A stretch of 64,000 nt of DNA, from contig NZ_LMCY01000032.1 in NCBI RefSeq assembly GCF_001425685.1, positions 1-64,000 of the forward strand, given 5' to 3'. Positions 14,549-26,120 of the stretch are shown here, one piece after another. The notes under the pieces are model-generated. The model saw only the letters and a list, made by a program, of their open reading frames with translations, was not told the origin of the DNA and did not search any database. Origin of the DNA: Massilia sp. Root335. Lineage in GTDB: Bacteria > Pseudomonadota > Gammaproteobacteria > Burkholderiales > Burkholderiaceae_D. The position numbers and the translations under genes are program-made. Every line of letters starts with the position of its first letter. Within the stretch, counting starts at the first letter, position 1.

Positions 14549-14613
14549 GCTATTGTGCATATCTGTAAATTACTTGAGCCAATATAATTGTTTTGCGAGA
14601 AATAAATACGGCA

Positions 14614-16279
<1,666 letters not shown>

Positions 16280-16499
16280 TGCTCTCTCATCGTCCGGCAT
16301 GCGTCGCGCCGCCGCCGACAGAACATGGCGGCGGGATGGGTGAATCCAAGTGCGATCGAACGGTTTGCGGGGCAATGCGGCGATTTCGCGGCCTGTACCG
16401 CCAATGCTGCAATCCGTCGCAATCGACGGGTTTCGTCCAGGGCGATTGCCTATAGTACTTTCAACAGTGCTTTCAACAGCAAACCAACGGAGACCCGAC

Positions 16500-17267
16500 A
16501 TGAACAAATTGATCAAGAGCGCCATCCTCGCCACCACCCTGGCAGTCGGCGCACATGCCGCCGTGGCCGACGATCTCGTCCGCGAAAACCGTAATGTCGA
16601 TGCCGGCGTGTCGAAAGTGCACCTGGGCGGCGTGATCCGCCTGAACCTGCACCAGGGACCGACGCCATCGCTCGTGGTGTCCGGCGACCGCCGTTACGTG
16701 GCGAAGGTGACGACCACGCAGCGCGGCGATACGCTCGTGATCGACATGGAAAACAATACCCGTTTCGACGGCAACAGCAAGAACGAGTTGCGCGCCGACC
16801 TGACCGTGCCGAACCTGCAGGAATTCGTGTCGCAGGGCGTCGGCTCGAGCGACGTCTCCGGCTTCAGCGGCGACAAGCTGAAACTCGCGCTGGACGGCGC
16901 CGGCGCCGTGCGCTTCACGGGACAATATCGCGACGTCGACGCGCGCCTGGGCGGCGTCGGCGGTCTGACGCTGAATCCCGGCCAGGCCGAGCGCATCGAA
17001 CTGCATCTGGGCGGCGCCGGGCATATCACCGTGGCCGGCCAGACGAAATTACTGCGTGCGCAACTGGGCGGCGTCGGTGGCCTGGACGCTCAACAACTGC
17101 GCGCCGAAACAGTCGACCTGGACATGACCGGTCTCGGTGGGGCCAGCGTGTACGCGAAAACTGCCGCCAACGTCAATCTGAGCGGCATGGGCTCGGCCAC
17201 CGTCTACGGCAAGCCGGCCACGCGCAATGCCACGACGAACGGCTTCGGCAAAGTCAGCTGGCAATAA
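16500..17267 (+). CDS. exported DUF2807 (head-GIN domain) protein
   Basis: A 255-residue protein with a signal peptide (residues 1-22, AILATTLAVGAHAAVA) and a DUF2807 domain. The repeated DVSGFSGDKLKLALDGAGAV, LGGVGGLTLNPG, LGGAGHITVAG and MTGLGGASVYA units are the beta-helix rungs of this fold. The role is unknown; these are periplasmic or cell-surface proteins. The start at 16500 has CGGAG 6 bases ahead; a longer frame from 16350 has no signal peptide. It is divergent from rtcB. The intervening region has a tandem CTTTCAACAG pair at 16458-16479. Confidence 0.85.
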   Translation: MNKLIKSAILATTLAVGAHAAVADDLVRENRNVDAGVSKVHLGGVIRLNLHQGPTPSLVVSGDRRYVAKVTTTQRGDTLVIDMENNTRFDGNSKNELRADLTVPNLQEFVSQGVGSSDVSGFSGDKLKLALDGAGAVRFTGQYRDVDARLGGVGGLTLNPGQAERIELHLGGAGHITVAGQTKLLRAQLGGVGGLDAQQLRAETVDLDMTGLGGASVYAKTAANVNLSGMGSATVYGKPATRNATTNGFGKVSWQ

Positions 17268-17319
17268 GCGCGCACGCACCGGCACACGACGTGCCATATG
17301 CCGGTGCGGCGTAACGTCC

Positions 17320-17643
17320 TCAGCGGATGACTGTGTCGTTCTTGACGGACTTCACGCCTTTTACGCTACGCGCGAGTTCGACCGCCTTCGCGGCGGATTC
17401 ACGTGAATCGACAAAGCCGCTCAGCTGCACCGTCCCCTTGAACGTTTCCACGTTGACCTGGGTCGCCTTGACCATCGGATCGGCGGCAAAGGCGGCCTTC
17501 ACCTTGCTGGTAATCAAGGAGTCGTCGACGTATTCGCCCGTGCCTTCGCGGGTCGGCGTCGGGGCGCAGGCCGCGAGCGAGACCAGCAGCGACGTCGCAA
17601 GCACAGACTGAGCAATAGCGGACTGGAAACGAGTGAGCTTCAT
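17320..17643 (-). CDS. BON-domain lipoprotein
   Basis: A 107-residue lipoprotein: signal peptide with lipobox LAAC (Cys26), then one BON domain (about residues 40-106, SLITSKVKAAFAADPMVKAT and GTVQLSGFVDSRESA). BON domains bind phospholipid and help keep the outer membrane or periplasm stable (as in OsmY and DolP). It is convergent with the DUF2807 gene and 89 bases downstream of the Tad-associated TPR gene; it may have its own promoter. Confidence 0.9.
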   Translation of the reverse strand: MKLTRFQSAIAQSVLATSLLVSLAACAPTPTREGTGEYVDDSLITSKVKAAFAADPMVKATQVNVETFKGTVQLSGFVDSRESAAKAVELARSVKGVKSVKNDTVIR

Positions 17644-17732
17644 GGCGGTTCTCCCGAATGGTCAAGTGACCATTATTCCGAATTTCGGGACAGCCTGTCG
17701 CCCGCTACTGTTGTGAAATCGGCACTGGCCGT

Positions 17733-18827
17733 TCAGGGCGTGTCGGTCCGGCCTGCCTGCGCCACAAGCGGACCCGACGGCGGCCGTGCAGTGATGCGTT
17801 GCAGCGGCAGGTCGTGACCGATGACGAGGCGCACGTCGGCATGCCCGGCCATTCCGACTTCGACCGGTTCGCCGCTGCCGACATGCCGGGCCAGGCGTTC
17901 CGCCGTCGTCCGGAAAGCCGGCTGGTACTCGACACGCGTCTGACGCACGCCGAACCCTTTTTCATTGGTCAAGCGTACGACCTTGAGCCCGGGATCGCGC
18001 AACTGGCGCGACACGAAGCGTGCCAGCCCCTCGCGGCCGTCGCCGTTGCTGATCTCCAGTGTGGCGACCGCCTCCGGCACGAACGAGCGGCCAGAAGCGG
18101 GGTCGACCGGTTCGCTGCGCAGCGCCGCGGCTTGTGCCGGCACGCGCCGCAACTCGAGCAGGCCGTCGTCCCTGCGGATCACTTCGACGGACGCCCATTC
18201 CTCGTCGTCGGGGTGCTGGTCGGTCTTGACCGCCTGCTCGATGGCCGGCAGCCGCGTGCCGCCGTTCGCCGTCGCATAGTCGGCGCGGAAATCGTGTTCG
18301 CGCAAGGCCTCGGCCTGGCGCAGCATCTGCCGGCCGCGCGCTTCCTGGCCCAGCTTGAGCAGGGTTTCGCCCAGGTATTGCCAGCCGCGCTGGCTGAGCG
18401 GATCGAGCAGGCAGGCTTTTTCCAGTGCGACCTGGGCCGCATCAAAATCGCCGCTGAGCAGATAGGCATAGCCCAGGTTGGCAAACAGGAAGCCGGACGC
18501 CGGGCCGGACGCCATGGTGACGTCGCGGGTCAGCTCGCGCCAGATCGGGATCGCGCGGGCGAAATCGCGCTGCTCGGCGTAGGCGATCGCCAGCCCGTTG
18601 CGCGCATTGACGTGCGTGCCGTCGATGCGCAGCGCGGCCTCGTAGGCGGCGATCGCTTCGTCGTAGCGGCGCGCGAGGTACAGGTTGCGGCCGCGCAGAT
18701 AGCTGTCATCCGCCGTCGAAGACATGGTCGTGCCGGCTTCCGGCAGCGGCGACGGGGTGCTGCAGGCCAGCAGCAGCACGCCGCTGCACAACAAAGGCAT
18801 GGTATAGAGCCGGATACGCGTGCGCAT
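17733..18827 (-). CDS. Tad-locus lipoprotein with TPR repeats and LytR_C-like domain
   Basis: 364 residues from the ATG at 18827, which follows GGAGA at good spacing. Signal peptide with lipobox LLAC (MPLLCSGVLLLACSTP). TPR repeats cover about residues 40-160 (RGRNLYLARRYDEAIAAYEAAL; GYAYLLSGDFDAAQVALEKA). The C-terminal 110 residues (LEISNGDGREGLARFVSRQL...RVEYQPAFRTTAERLARHVG) resemble the LytR C-terminal domain. TPR proteins of the TadD type are part of Tad loci and aid pilus assembly. It is the last gene of the Tad run, 16 bases after tadC. Confidence 0.8.
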   Translation of the reverse strand: MRTRIRLYTMPLLCSGVLLLACSTPSPLPEAGTTMSSTADDSYLRGRNLYLARRYDEAIAAYEAALRIDGTHVNARNGLAIAYAEQRDFARAIPIWRELTRDVTMASGPASGFLFANLGYAYLLSGDFDAAQVALEKACLLDPLSQRGWQYLGETLLKLGQEARGRQMLRQAEALREHDFRADYATANGGTRLPAIEQAVKTDQHPDDEEWASVEVIRRDDGLLELRRVPAQAAALRSEPVDPASGRSFVPEAVATLEISNGDGREGLARFVSRQLRDPGLKVVRLTNEKGFGVRQTRVEYQPAFRTTAERLARHVGSGEPVEVGMAGHADVRLVIGHDLPLQRITARPPSGPLVAQAGRTDTP

Positions 18828-18843
18828 GACTATCTCCATCGAA

Positions 18844-19785
18844 TCAATTGGAACCGCCCAGTGCGGTACCGAAGAGCTTGGTGAGCTGGATGCCGGCAGG
18901 GCCGAGCAACACCATCAATAAGGTCGGGAAGATGCAGAAGATCAGGGGGAACAACAGTTTCAGGCCGATCTTGGCGGCCGCCTCTTCCGCCACGATGCGG
19001 CGCTTGCCGCGCAGCGTTTCCGAATACACGCGCAAGGCGTCGCCGATGCTGGTGCCGAAGCGCTCGGACTGGATCAGCATCGCAACGAGCGAATCGACGT
19101 CTTCCAGCCCGACGCGCAGCGCGAAATTGCGCAGCGCCTTTTCCTTGCTGAAGCCGGCGCGCATCTCCATCAGCACCAGCTGCAATTCCTGGCCCAGCGT
19201 CACGCTCTTGATGTGGATCTCGGCGGCGACCTTGACCAGCGCGCGCTCGAGGCTCAGGCCAGCCTCCACGCAGACCGTGAGCAGGTCGAGCGCATCGGGA
19301 ATGTTTTCGAAGATGTCGCGCTTGCGGCGCTTGATCACGCGCTCGAGGATCACGTTCGGACAATAATAGCCGCACGTCGCCGCGAGCAGCAGCAGGGACA
19401 CCGTCCCGAAACCGGCAATGTCGGCAGGCACGAAGGCCAGCACGAGGCCGACGAGCGCGGGCAGGCCCAGCGCCAGCGACGTTTTGGAGGCGAAGTACAG
19501 TGTCGGCGCCGCCGGATTGCGCCAGCCGGCGTTCATGAAACGGGTGCGCAGCGCCGACTTTTCCCAGCCCTCCTCCGGCACCGACAGCTTGGTCAGCGGC
19601 TTGGCGGCGCGCGCCACGCGTTCGACCCAGCCGTTGCCCTCCGCCTGACCGTCGTCCCTGCGGCCCATGAAGCTCGCCAGCCGGGCGCGCAGCGCGGCGG
19701 GCGCGAACAGCACTGCCGCGATCCACGCGAGGCAGCAGACGATCGCAAAGACGATCAACAGGAACAGCAGCTGTGCGCTAGACAT
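18844..19785 (-). CDS. tadC: Tad pilus inner-membrane platform protein TadC
   Basis: 313 residues with the type II secretion F (T2SSF) domain in the C-terminal half (about 140-270, VCVEAGLSLERALVKVA; VLMEMRAGFSKEKALRNFALR) and membrane helices at both ends. With TadB it forms the inner-membrane platform on which the TadA ATPase drives Flp pilus assembly. The start has a GAGGAG ribosome site. tadB ends 10 bases upstream. Confidence 0.93.
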   Translation of the reverse strand: MSSAQLLFLLIVFAIVCCLAWIAAVLFAPAALRARLASFMGRRDDGQAEGNGWVERVARAAKPLTKLSVPEEGWEKSALRTRFMNAGWRNPAAPTLYFASKTSLALGLPALVGLVLAFVPADIAGFGTVSLLLLAATCGYYCPNVILERVIKRRKRDIFENIPDALDLLTVCVEAGLSLERALVKVAAEIHIKSVTLGQELQLVLMEMRAGFSKEKALRNFALRVGLEDVDSLVAMLIQSERFGTSIGDALRVYSETLRGKRRIVAEEAAAKIGLKLLFPLIFCIFPTLLMVLLGPAGIQLTKLFGTALGGSN

Positions 19786-19795
19786 CGACGTCTCC

Positions 19796-20773
19796 TCAGA
19801 TGCGGATGCGGATCACCTTCTTCAGCCAGATCACGCCGATGATGATCATCACCAGCGCGGTCCAGAGCAGCTTGACGCCGAACGGATCGGTCCACAGAAT
19901 CATGACGTAAGTGGGATTCGCCAGCACCAGCATGGCGCCCACGGCGAACGGCAGCAGGCCGAGGATCCAGGCCGACATGCGCCCTTCGGCCGACAGCACG
20001 CGAACCTGCGCCGCCAGCCGCAGGCGGCCGCGGATGATGTGGCTGATGTTGCCGAGGATCTCGGCCAGATTGCCGCCGGTCTCGCGCTGGATCAGGATGG
20101 CGATGACGAGGTAGCGCAGGTCGGTCAGCGGAATGCGCGATGCCATGTTGTGCAGCGCTTCGCCCAGCGGCACGCCATAATTGATTTCCTCGCGCGCGAT
20201 GCGGAATTCGCCGCTGAGCGGCTCCGGCAGTTCGTTCCCGACGATTTGCAGCACGTTCGAAAACGAGTGGCCGGCGCGCAGCGCGCGCGCGATGAAGTCG
20301 GCCGCGTCGGGCAACTGCTCCTCGATGTGCGCGAGGCGGCGCATGCGCGCGCGCCGCACCAGCAGCAACGGCACGTGGGCACACAGCACGACGATCCCGA
20401 CGCGCACCGGCAACGGCATCGGCCACTGCATCACGACATACACGGCCACCAGGAACACCGCGCCGGAGCACAGCAGGAAGCGCTCGACCGACCAAGCCAT
20501 CCCGGACTGCACGAGCAGCCGGTCGATGCGGTGCGCGAAGCGCCAGCGCTGCAGCAGCCGGTCGGTCAGGTCGTGCTGGCCGAAGCGGCGCAGCTTGAGG
20601 ATCGAAATGCGTTCGGCGTTCCGGCCCTGGTTCCCCGACATCAGCTGCAGCCGGCGCGCGATCCGTTGGGCGCTGGCGCCGTGCGTGCCCACCCACCATA
20701 GATAAACGCCCTCGATGCCGAGGATGACGGCGGCGAACAGAAAGACGATGAATCCGTAGAAGAGGATGTCCAT
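19796..20773 (-). CDS. tadB: Tad pilus inner-membrane platform protein TadB
   Basis: 325 residues: an N-terminal membrane helix (FYGFIVFLFAAVILGIEGVY), a cytoplasmic stretch, two central helices (FLLCSGAVFLVAVYVVM; VGIVVLCAHVPLLLV), a T2SSF domain (about 145-270, FIARALRAGHSFSNVLQIVG; LVIAILIQRETGGNLAEILG) and C-terminal helices. It is the TadC partner. It lies 24 bases after tadA. Confidence 0.93.
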   Translation of the reverse strand: MDILFYGFIVFLFAAVILGIEGVYLWWVGTHGASAQRIARRLQLMSGNQGRNAERISILKLRRFGQHDLTDRLLQRWRFAHRIDRLLVQSGMAWSVERFLLCSGAVFLVAVYVVMQWPMPLPVRVGIVVLCAHVPLLLVRRARMRRLAHIEEQLPDAADFIARALRAGHSFSNVLQIVGNELPEPLSGEFRIAREEINYGVPLGEALHNMASRIPLTDLRYLVIAILIQRETGGNLAEILGNISHIIRGRLRLAAQVRVLSAEGRMSAWILGLLPFAVGAMLVLANPTYVMILWTDPFGVKLLWTALVMIIIGVIWLKKVIRIRI

Positions 20774-20797
20774 GCGAGGCTTTCGCGGCTGTGCGGT

Positions 20798-22141
<1,344 letters not shown>

Positions 22142-22161
22142 GGGTCGGCTCCTCGAAAAAA

Positions 22162-23334
22162 TCAATCGTCTTCGTTGCGCCCGAACAGGCGGTCGAACAG
22201 GCCCTTGGTCTCGGGAATGCGGCGCGCGGTCACCATTTCGACCAGGTCGGCCAGGCTGCGCGCGGCGGCGCTACCGCGCGCGAGCTGCAGCACCGGAATG
22301 CCCTGGTTGACGGAATCGGTGACGGCGATGTAATCGTTGGGGACGGTGTGCAGCACTTCCGCGCCCAGCGCCGCGTGCAAATCCGAAAGGCGCAGCTTGC
22401 CGCCCTTTTCGTAGCGGTTGACGATCAGGCGAATGTGGTCGGTGACATAACCGAGCGAGCGGAAGATGTCGAGCAGGCGGCGCGCGTCGCGGATGTCCGG
22501 CAGCGCCAGTTGCAGCACCGGATAAATCGCGTCCGTGCTGTCGAGCGCGCGCAGCGACACCGCGTCGATCTGGCGTCCGACGTCGAGCAGGATGTAATCG
22601 TAGTGCTGGCGCGCGACGCGCAGGATCGTGTCGATGTGTTCGGGCTTGGCCTCGGTGGTCTGGCCCGGATCGTCGGCCGCCGCCAGCACGCCGAACCCGG
22701 GCGCCACGTGCACGAGGCACGATTCCAGGAACGGTCCGTCGATGCGGGCGATCTGCTGGCACACGTCGGACAGCGTCATGCCCGGCTTCTGGTCCGACAC
22801 GTACAGCGTGGCGTCGCCGAACTGGCGATGCAGATCGATCAACAGCACTTTCTTGTCCGCCAGCGTGGCCAGCGCGTAGCCGAAATTGGTGGAGATGAAG
22901 GTCGCGCCGCTGCCGCCCTTGCAGGCGATGAACGCGAGTATCTTCCCGTCGCGCATCGCGGCCACGCCGGCGCTGGCCGCGATGCGGTCGATCGCCTCGT
23001 GCAGCGCGCGGTGCACCAGCGGCAGTTGCAGCACTTCGCGCACGCCGGCGCGCATGGCGCGGATCAGGAGATCGGGATGATGATTGTCGGTCAGCAGCAT
23101 GAAATGCGCTGCCGAGTAGTGACGGGTCAGGCGCTCCAGCAGGTCGCCGTCGGCGGCATCGGCGTCGCTGATGTCGACGATGATCAGGCTCGGACCATCA
23201 GACAGCGGACGCTCGAGTGCATCGCGCAGGCTGGCGCGGCTGGCGGCGACATTCAATGGCGGTACGCGCGCCGCGCCTTGGGAGGCGATCTCCGCGTAAA
23301 GCTGGGTGTCGCGGCTGATCAGCAGGGCTTTCAT
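22162..23334 (-). CDS. tadZ: Tad pilus localisation protein TadZ/CpaE
   Basis: 390 residues. The N-terminal 120 residues are a receiver-like domain (LLISRDTQLYAEI) without a full phosphorylation site. The C-terminal part is a ParA/MinD-type ATPase with the deviant Walker A KGGSGATFIS (about 135-144) and LLIDLHRQFG. TadZ/CpaE places the Tad machine at the cell pole. The upstream lipoprotein gene ends 74 bases away. Confidence 0.9.
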   Translation of the reverse strand: MKALLISRDTQLYAEIASQGAARVPPLNVAASRASLRDALERPLSDGPSLIIVDISDADAADGDLLERLTRHYSAAHFMLLTDNHHPDLLIRAMRAGVREVLQLPLVHRALHEAIDRIAASAGVAAMRDGKILAFIACKGGSGATFISTNFGYALATLADKKVLLIDLHRQFGDATLYVSDQKPGMTLSDVCQQIARIDGPFLESCLVHVAPGFGVLAAADDPGQTTEAKPEHIDTILRVARQHYDYILLDVGRQIDAVSLRALDSTDAIYPVLQLALPDIRDARRLLDIFRSLGYVTDHIRLIVNRYEKGGKLRLSDLHAALGAEVLHTVPNDYIAVTDSVNQGIPVLQLARGSAAARSLADLVEMVTARRIPETKGLFDRLFGRNEDD

Positions 23335-23408
23335 CGGACTCCTCGGATCGGCTTCTGGTCATCGGGATGAGTGGGCGCAAAATGTTCAGTTCGACCCGGA
23401 GCGTCGCA

Positions 23409-23687
23409 TCATTTGCTGCCCGCCCCGCTGATGATCAACGGCCTGATGGGGGGCTCCGTCGCCTTGAACGAATCCTGGTAGCGTCCCTGGGCGATGACGG
23501 CGGTGGAGCCTTCCATGCCGGCCGCGGGATTCGTGTTGGCCGCGGCGGCCGGATCGAGCACCTGCGCCGCCGCGTTGGCGCGCACGGAGGTGCCGAAGTT
23601 TTCGTTGAAGCGCGGCGTCGTGCTGCATCCGTACAGCAGCATGCCCGCCAACGCCGCGCACGCCATTCGCTCGTATCTGATGACCAT
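23409..23687 (-). CDS. small Tad-locus lipoprotein
   Basis: 92 residues. Signal peptide with lipobox LYGC (Cys21), then a low-complexity, Ala-rich stretch with no recognisable domain. Its position between the secretin gene (9 bases upstream) and tadZ matches the place of CpaD/RcpB-type lipoproteins that help secretin assembly, but it is much shorter than those. Function is by position only. Confidence 0.7.
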   Translation of the reverse strand: MVIRYERMACAALAGMLLYGCSTTPRFNENFGTSVRANAAAQVLDPAAAANTNPAAGMEGSTAVIAQGRYQDSFKATEPPIRPLIISGAGSK

Positions 23688-23696
23688 CGCTTTCTC

Positions 23697-25250
23697 CTAT
23701 TTCAATTCGAAGCCGCCCGCGCTCTGCGCTGGCGGTGCCGTCGGCGCCGGGGTCGACATGGCCGCCGTCGTCGCCGCCGGCGGCGGCCCTTCCAGGCGCC
23801 CACCCAACATCAGTCCGGCACGCGACGGCTCGCCCACCTTGTCGGTCGGGAGCGTGTAGGCATTGCCGGACAGGGGCTTGACGAGGTGGGCGGTGATCAC
23901 GAAGACCAGTTCCGTGCGGTCCTGTTGATAATCCGTGCTGCGGAACAGGGCGCCCAGCACGGGCAGTTCGCCCAGCACGGGCAACCCTTTCAGGTTGGCG
24001 ACCAGATTGCTCTTGATCAGGCCGCCGATCGCGAAGCTCTGGCCGTCGTACAGCTGGACCGTGGTCGTGGCGCGGCGCGTCGTCACGACCGGCATGATGG
24101 CGGTACCGGAAAACCCGGTGGCCGACACGCCGATGCCTTCGCGCGACAATTCCGAGACTTCGGGCGCGACGCGCAGGTTGATGCGTCCGCCGCCCAGCAC
24201 CGTCGGCGTGAAGCGCAGGCCGACGCCGAATTCCTTCTCTTCCAGCGTGACGCGGTTGTTGTCCTGCGCGACCGGAATATAGAACTTCCCGCCCACGAGG
24301 AACGTTCCCTCCTGACCGCTGATCGCCATCACGTTCGGCTCGGCCAGCACGCGCACGAAGCCGTCCTGCTTCTCGGCTGCACCGGCCACGCTGCGGCCGG
24401 TGCCTTTGGTCGCCTGGAACGACGCGTTGGCCGTGCCGCTGATGAAATTCGACAGCAGCGTGGCCCCCCAGCTGCCGGAACCGAAGCGCCAGGTGACGCC
24501 GGCTTCCAGGCGGTCGAGCAGGGTTTTCGACACTTCGGCGATCTTGACTTCCAGCTGGACCTGCTGCGGCGCACGCACGGACAGCATATTGACCACCCGC
24601 GCCGCGGCTGCCGCAGCACCGCCCTGATTCTGGCTTTCCCGCTGATTCTGGCTGGCGGCGTCCTCCTTGTCGGGCACCGTCAGCCCGCGCAAAGGTCGCC
24701 GTACATAAGCGGCCGCCAGTTCGACGGCGCGCGCCGCCGCGGTGGCATCGCTCACGGTTCCGGTCAACACGAGGGCATCGGCCGCGGCCAGCACCTTGAT
24801 GTCATGCTCGTCCGGCAAGGCGGCGGCCAGCGTGGCCTGCACGGCCGACGGGTCCATGGCGACGGTGATGTCGAGCACGCTGCACAGGCCGCTTTTACCC
24901 TGGATGATCATATTCGTCGTACCGACGTCGACGCCCGCGATGTACAGCGTATCGGGCGCCACCATCAGGGCCTGCACGACGAGCGGATTGCCGACGCTGC
25001 GGTGCTGGACCGGCTCCGGCAGGCGCATCAGGCTGGACTTGCCGATCTGCAGCGCCAGCTGGGCCGGCCGCGCGGCCTCGCCCTTGCAGTTGGGGCCGAC
25101 CTCGGCGCGCGGTGGCGCAGCCTCGGCCGGATTGTCCGCGGACTGCGCTTTCGATCTGGCGGCCGCGCCTGCGGGGCCAGAGGCCGCCAGCGCCAGGCCG
25201 GCGGCGAACAGGCAGCGAAGCATCGGTGATGGCGTCAAGCATCCGTTCAT
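23697..25250 (-). CDS. rcpA: Tad outer-membrane secretin RcpA/CpaC
   Basis: 517 residues from the ATG at 25250 (AGGG 9 bases upstream). Signal peptide at residues 9-30; an alternative start is Met10. The BON/N0-like N-domains (about 65-225) precede the secretin core (about 260-470): VLAEPNVMAISGQEGTFLVGG, VTLEEKEFGVGLRFTPTVLGGG and SFAIGGLIKSN are signature blocks. A Pro/Ala-rich tail ends the protein. It forms the outer-membrane pore for the Flp pilus. The same frame stays open far upstream but there it only overlaps rcpC out of frame. Confidence 0.93.
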   Translation of the reverse strand: MNGCLTPSPMLRCLFAAGLALAASGPAGAAARSKAQSADNPAEAAPPRAEVGPNCKGEAARPAQLALQIGKSSLMRLPEPVQHRSVGNPLVVQALMVAPDTLYIAGVDVGTTNMIIQGKSGLCSVLDITVAMDPSAVQATLAAALPDEHDIKVLAAADALVLTGTVSDATAAARAVELAAAYVRRPLRGLTVPDKEDAASQNQRESQNQGGAAAAAARVVNMLSVRAPQQVQLEVKIAEVSKTLLDRLEAGVTWRFGSGSWGATLLSNFISGTANASFQATKGTGRSVAGAAEKQDGFVRVLAEPNVMAISGQEGTFLVGGKFYIPVAQDNNRVTLEEKEFGVGLRFTPTVLGGGRINLRVAPEVSELSREGIGVSATGFSGTAIMPVVTTRRATTTVQLYDGQSFAIGGLIKSNLVANLKGLPVLGELPVLGALFRSTDYQQDRTELVFVITAHLVKPLSGNAYTLPTDKVGEPSRAGLMLGGRLEGPPPAATTAAMSTPAPTAPPAQSAGGFELK

Positions 25251-25270
25251 GGCTTTACCCTGAATGAAGT

Positions 25271-26119
25271 TCAGAAGCACTCCTGCGACGCGCGCAGGCC
25301 GTTGAGCACGCTGACGCAATCGCGTCGCACCGGGGCCGCCACCTTGACCACCACCGGCGCCGGACGTACCACCGGTGCCGGCTTGGGCGCGGGCTTGCGC
25401 GGTGCCGGCGGCGGCGCCTCGGGCAGCAGGGTCAGCTTGGTCGCGCCTTCGGTGCTCGCCGACTGCGGGTCGACCTGGTTGCGCAGGGCCAGCGACAGCG
25501 TGCCGACGCTGCGCGCCAGGTCGAGCTTTTCGGCCTGCTCCGGCGTCACTTCCAGCGTCACCGCATTGACGACCTTGGGCTTGGTCTCGTCGCGGTTGAC
25601 TTCCTGGGCGACGGCCAGCACGAGAATCCTTTCCAGCACGATCTTCGAGATGTTCTGCTGGCGGGCGTCGGCGCCGGGCGGCACGTCCTTCTGGGTACTG
25701 ACGATGATGTCGACATAGTTGCCGGGCAGTGCGAAGCCCGCCACGCCGATCACGTCGTTCACGCGCACCGTGATCGCGCGCTTGCCTTCCGTGATCAGGG
25801 CCGACAATCCGCCGAGCGTACCGGCCGGCGCCAGCTTGGCTTCGCTGACCGGCTCGCCCATCAGCAGATTGGTCTTGAGGACGCGACCGCCCAGTTTCTG
25901 CGGATCCGTGAAGGCGCCTTTCGGCACGCTGTCGGCCGGCCACTCGGCCAGCTTGAACATCTCGGGCGTCAGGCGCTGGCCAAGGTTGACGTCGGTGGCA
26001 GCCACGAGGATGCGGCCGCTGCCCGGCTGCTTCAGCAACCAGCGCGATGCGAACACGACGGCCGCGAATCCGAACAGGATCGCGACAGCCATGACGAGGA
26101 TGGCACGCTTGTTCTTCAT
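25271..26119 (-). CDS. rcpC: Tad pilus assembly protein RcpC/CpaB
   Basis: 282 residues from ATG 26119. One N-terminal membrane helix (ILVMAVAILFGFAAVVFAS), then the SAF/CpaB domain (about 37-100, ILVAATDVNLGQRLTPEMF) and the RcpC domain (about 110-220, GKRAITVRVNDVIGVAGFALPGN). The tail is Pro/Ala rich with two Cys (DCVSVLNG, QECF). It helps secretin function. It starts 1 base after the stop of the upstream ATPase gene, and the secretin starts 20 bases further on. Confidence 0.92.
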   Translation of the reverse strand: MKNKRAILVMAVAILFGFAAVVFASRWLLKQPGSGRILVAATDVNLGQRLTPEMFKLAEWPADSVPKGAFTDPQKLGGRVLKTNLLMGEPVSEAKLAPAGTLGGLSALITEGKRAITVRVNDVIGVAGFALPGNYVDIIVSTQKDVPPGADARQQNISKIVLERILVLAVAQEVNRDETKPKVVNAVTLEVTPEQAEKLDLARSVGTLSLALRNQVDPQSASTEGATKLTLLPEAPPPAPRKPAPKPAPVVRPAPVVVKVAAPVRRDCVSVLNGLRASQECF

Positions 26120-26120
26120 G

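Noticed and set aside
16280-16537. 86-residue N-terminal extension of RtcB
   Set aside because: No family match and it runs through the divergent promoter region; the start at 16279 gives the normal length.
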